From Desulfotomaculaceae bacterium (GTDB taxonomy: Bacteria; Bacillota; Desulfotomaculia; Desulfotomaculales; Pelotomaculaceae): a stretch of DNA of 64,000 nt. The stretch spans positions 46,678 to 110,677 of the forward strand of contig JAQVXL010000001.1 of the NCBI GenBank assembly GCA_028709235.1, read 5' to 3'. The notes beneath the pieces were generated by a model that searched no databases, was not told the DNA's origin, and saw only the letters and a list, made by a program, of their open reading frames with translations. The position numbers and the translations under genes were made by a program. Shown one piece after another: positions 63,143 through 64,000 of the stretch (position 1 is the stretch's first letter; each line of letters begins with the position of its first letter).

Positions 63143-63841
63143 TCACTGCCAGGGGGTCTTCATAAATATGGTCAGGGGCAGCAACGGCACGCCGGTATTT
63201 TCCATAGCTGACGCCAGATCCGTACGCATGCTGATAAAGGCAACAGGCAGGTCCATTGATGCCGCGGCCTCCAATATAATCCGGTGGCCCGCAAGAATAA
63301 TGCTCGCGTCAGTTTCCGAACCGAGGTTGGTATTGCTGACAAGAGCGCTTACATTTAACCTGGAGGATTTTTCAATCAGCCGCGTAATGTTTATTATATC
63401 CTTCGCGTCCCTGCTGTATGGACGGCAGGTATTTACCACCAAAAAAAGATTAAAAGCCCCATCGGGCAATCTATTTTTAAAACGGCCTAAAACAGTGGCG
63501 CCGATGTCACCGCCGCCCACATCAAAAACACCATAAACACCAGGATCCTCCAGTACGCCGTGGATGGACGGCGGAAGGGCCGGAATATCAGCGCCGGCGA
63601 GCTTTCCCGGCGGGCTGACAACTGCAATCCCTTTTTCTTTAAAATCTTTTTTGACCTGCCTGACTCTGAAATAAGGATTTATCAGATCAAGGTCTACTAA
63701 TGTGACTTTTTTGCCTGTTTCCTTGAGCTTGATGGCGTAGTTTAAAGCAATCTCGGTTTTCCCGCTGCCGAAATAACCGGTGAATATGCTGATGCGTTTT
63801 AGCTTTTCAAACAGTAGAAATTCACCTGCCCCGGCAAACAC
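63143..63841 (-). CDS. SIMIBI-class P-loop ATPase-like protein (start uncertain)
   Basis: ISIFTGYFGSGKTEIALNYAIKLKETGKKVTLVDLDLINPYFRVRQ; FDVGGGDIGATVLGRF. Confidence 0.75.
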   Translation of the reverse strand: MFAGAGEFLLFEKLKRISIFTGYFGSGKTEIALNYAIKLKETGKKVTLVDLDLINPYFRVRQVKKDFKEKGIAVVSPPGKLAGADIPALPPSIHGVLEDPGVYGVFDVGGGDIGATVLGRFKNRLPDGAFNLFLVVNTCRPYSRDAKDIINITRLIEKSSRLNVSALVSNTNLGSETDASIILAGHRIILEAAASMDLPVAFISMRTDLASAMENTGVPLLPLTIFMKTPWQ

Positions 63842-63938
63842 AGCGCATTGTTTGTCATATTTTTTCTAAAAGCCCTCTATTAAAAACATTACAACAGATA
63901 TTATATACCTTTAAGCGACTTTTTTGAATATTAAAATA

Positions 63939-63968
63939 AACACCGCTTTAGTAAACCAAAGAGGTGTT
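63939..63968. terminator. Candidate hairpin at right edge of window
   Basis: AACACCgCTTTagtaaaccAAAGaGGTGTT. Confidence 0.5.
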
Positions 63969-64000
63969 CGAATAATATTATTTCCTTATCCAATTATCAC

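Overview
The window is a compact, mostly minus-strand segment of a spore-forming Firmicutes chromosome. Gene order suggests a Peptococcaceae/Pelotomaculum-like organism, which is an inference. Blocks in coordinate order: ribF-truB-nrnA-rbfA-infB-rnpM-nusA-rimP; glycosyltransferase-proS-ispG-rseP-dxr; cdsA-uppS-frr-pyrH-tsf-rpsB-codY-hslUV-xerC-trmFO-topA-dprA; a dispersed NHEJ set (LigD-Pol, ATP ligase, Ku); gerW/ytfJ-trpS-M50-CBS/DHH/CCA enzyme; an HgdB/HgdC-like activase trio; spoVA-dodecin-sigF-spoIIAB-spoIIAA-dacF-pdp-deoB-xerD; an accessory island with a CsxC/SPOCS-type spore-surface protein; spoIIM; an M20 peptidase; and a four-subunit 2-oxoacid:ferredoxin oxidoreductase. The most notable item is a 42-codon plus-strand ORF at 59153..59281, below the ORF-track cutoff. 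It aligns without gaps to the sporulation FtsZ inhibitor MciZ, sits next to spoIIM, and has a near-consensus sigma-E promoter; spoIIM has a weaker divergent one. Other points are the accessory island inserted between xerD and spoIIM, a dodecin gene with a sigma-G-like promoter between sigF and spoVAC, degenerate ~60-bp palindromic repeats, an etfA-like remnant, and several start-site corrections. I saw no rRNA, tRNA, CRISPR array, intact transposase or prophage.
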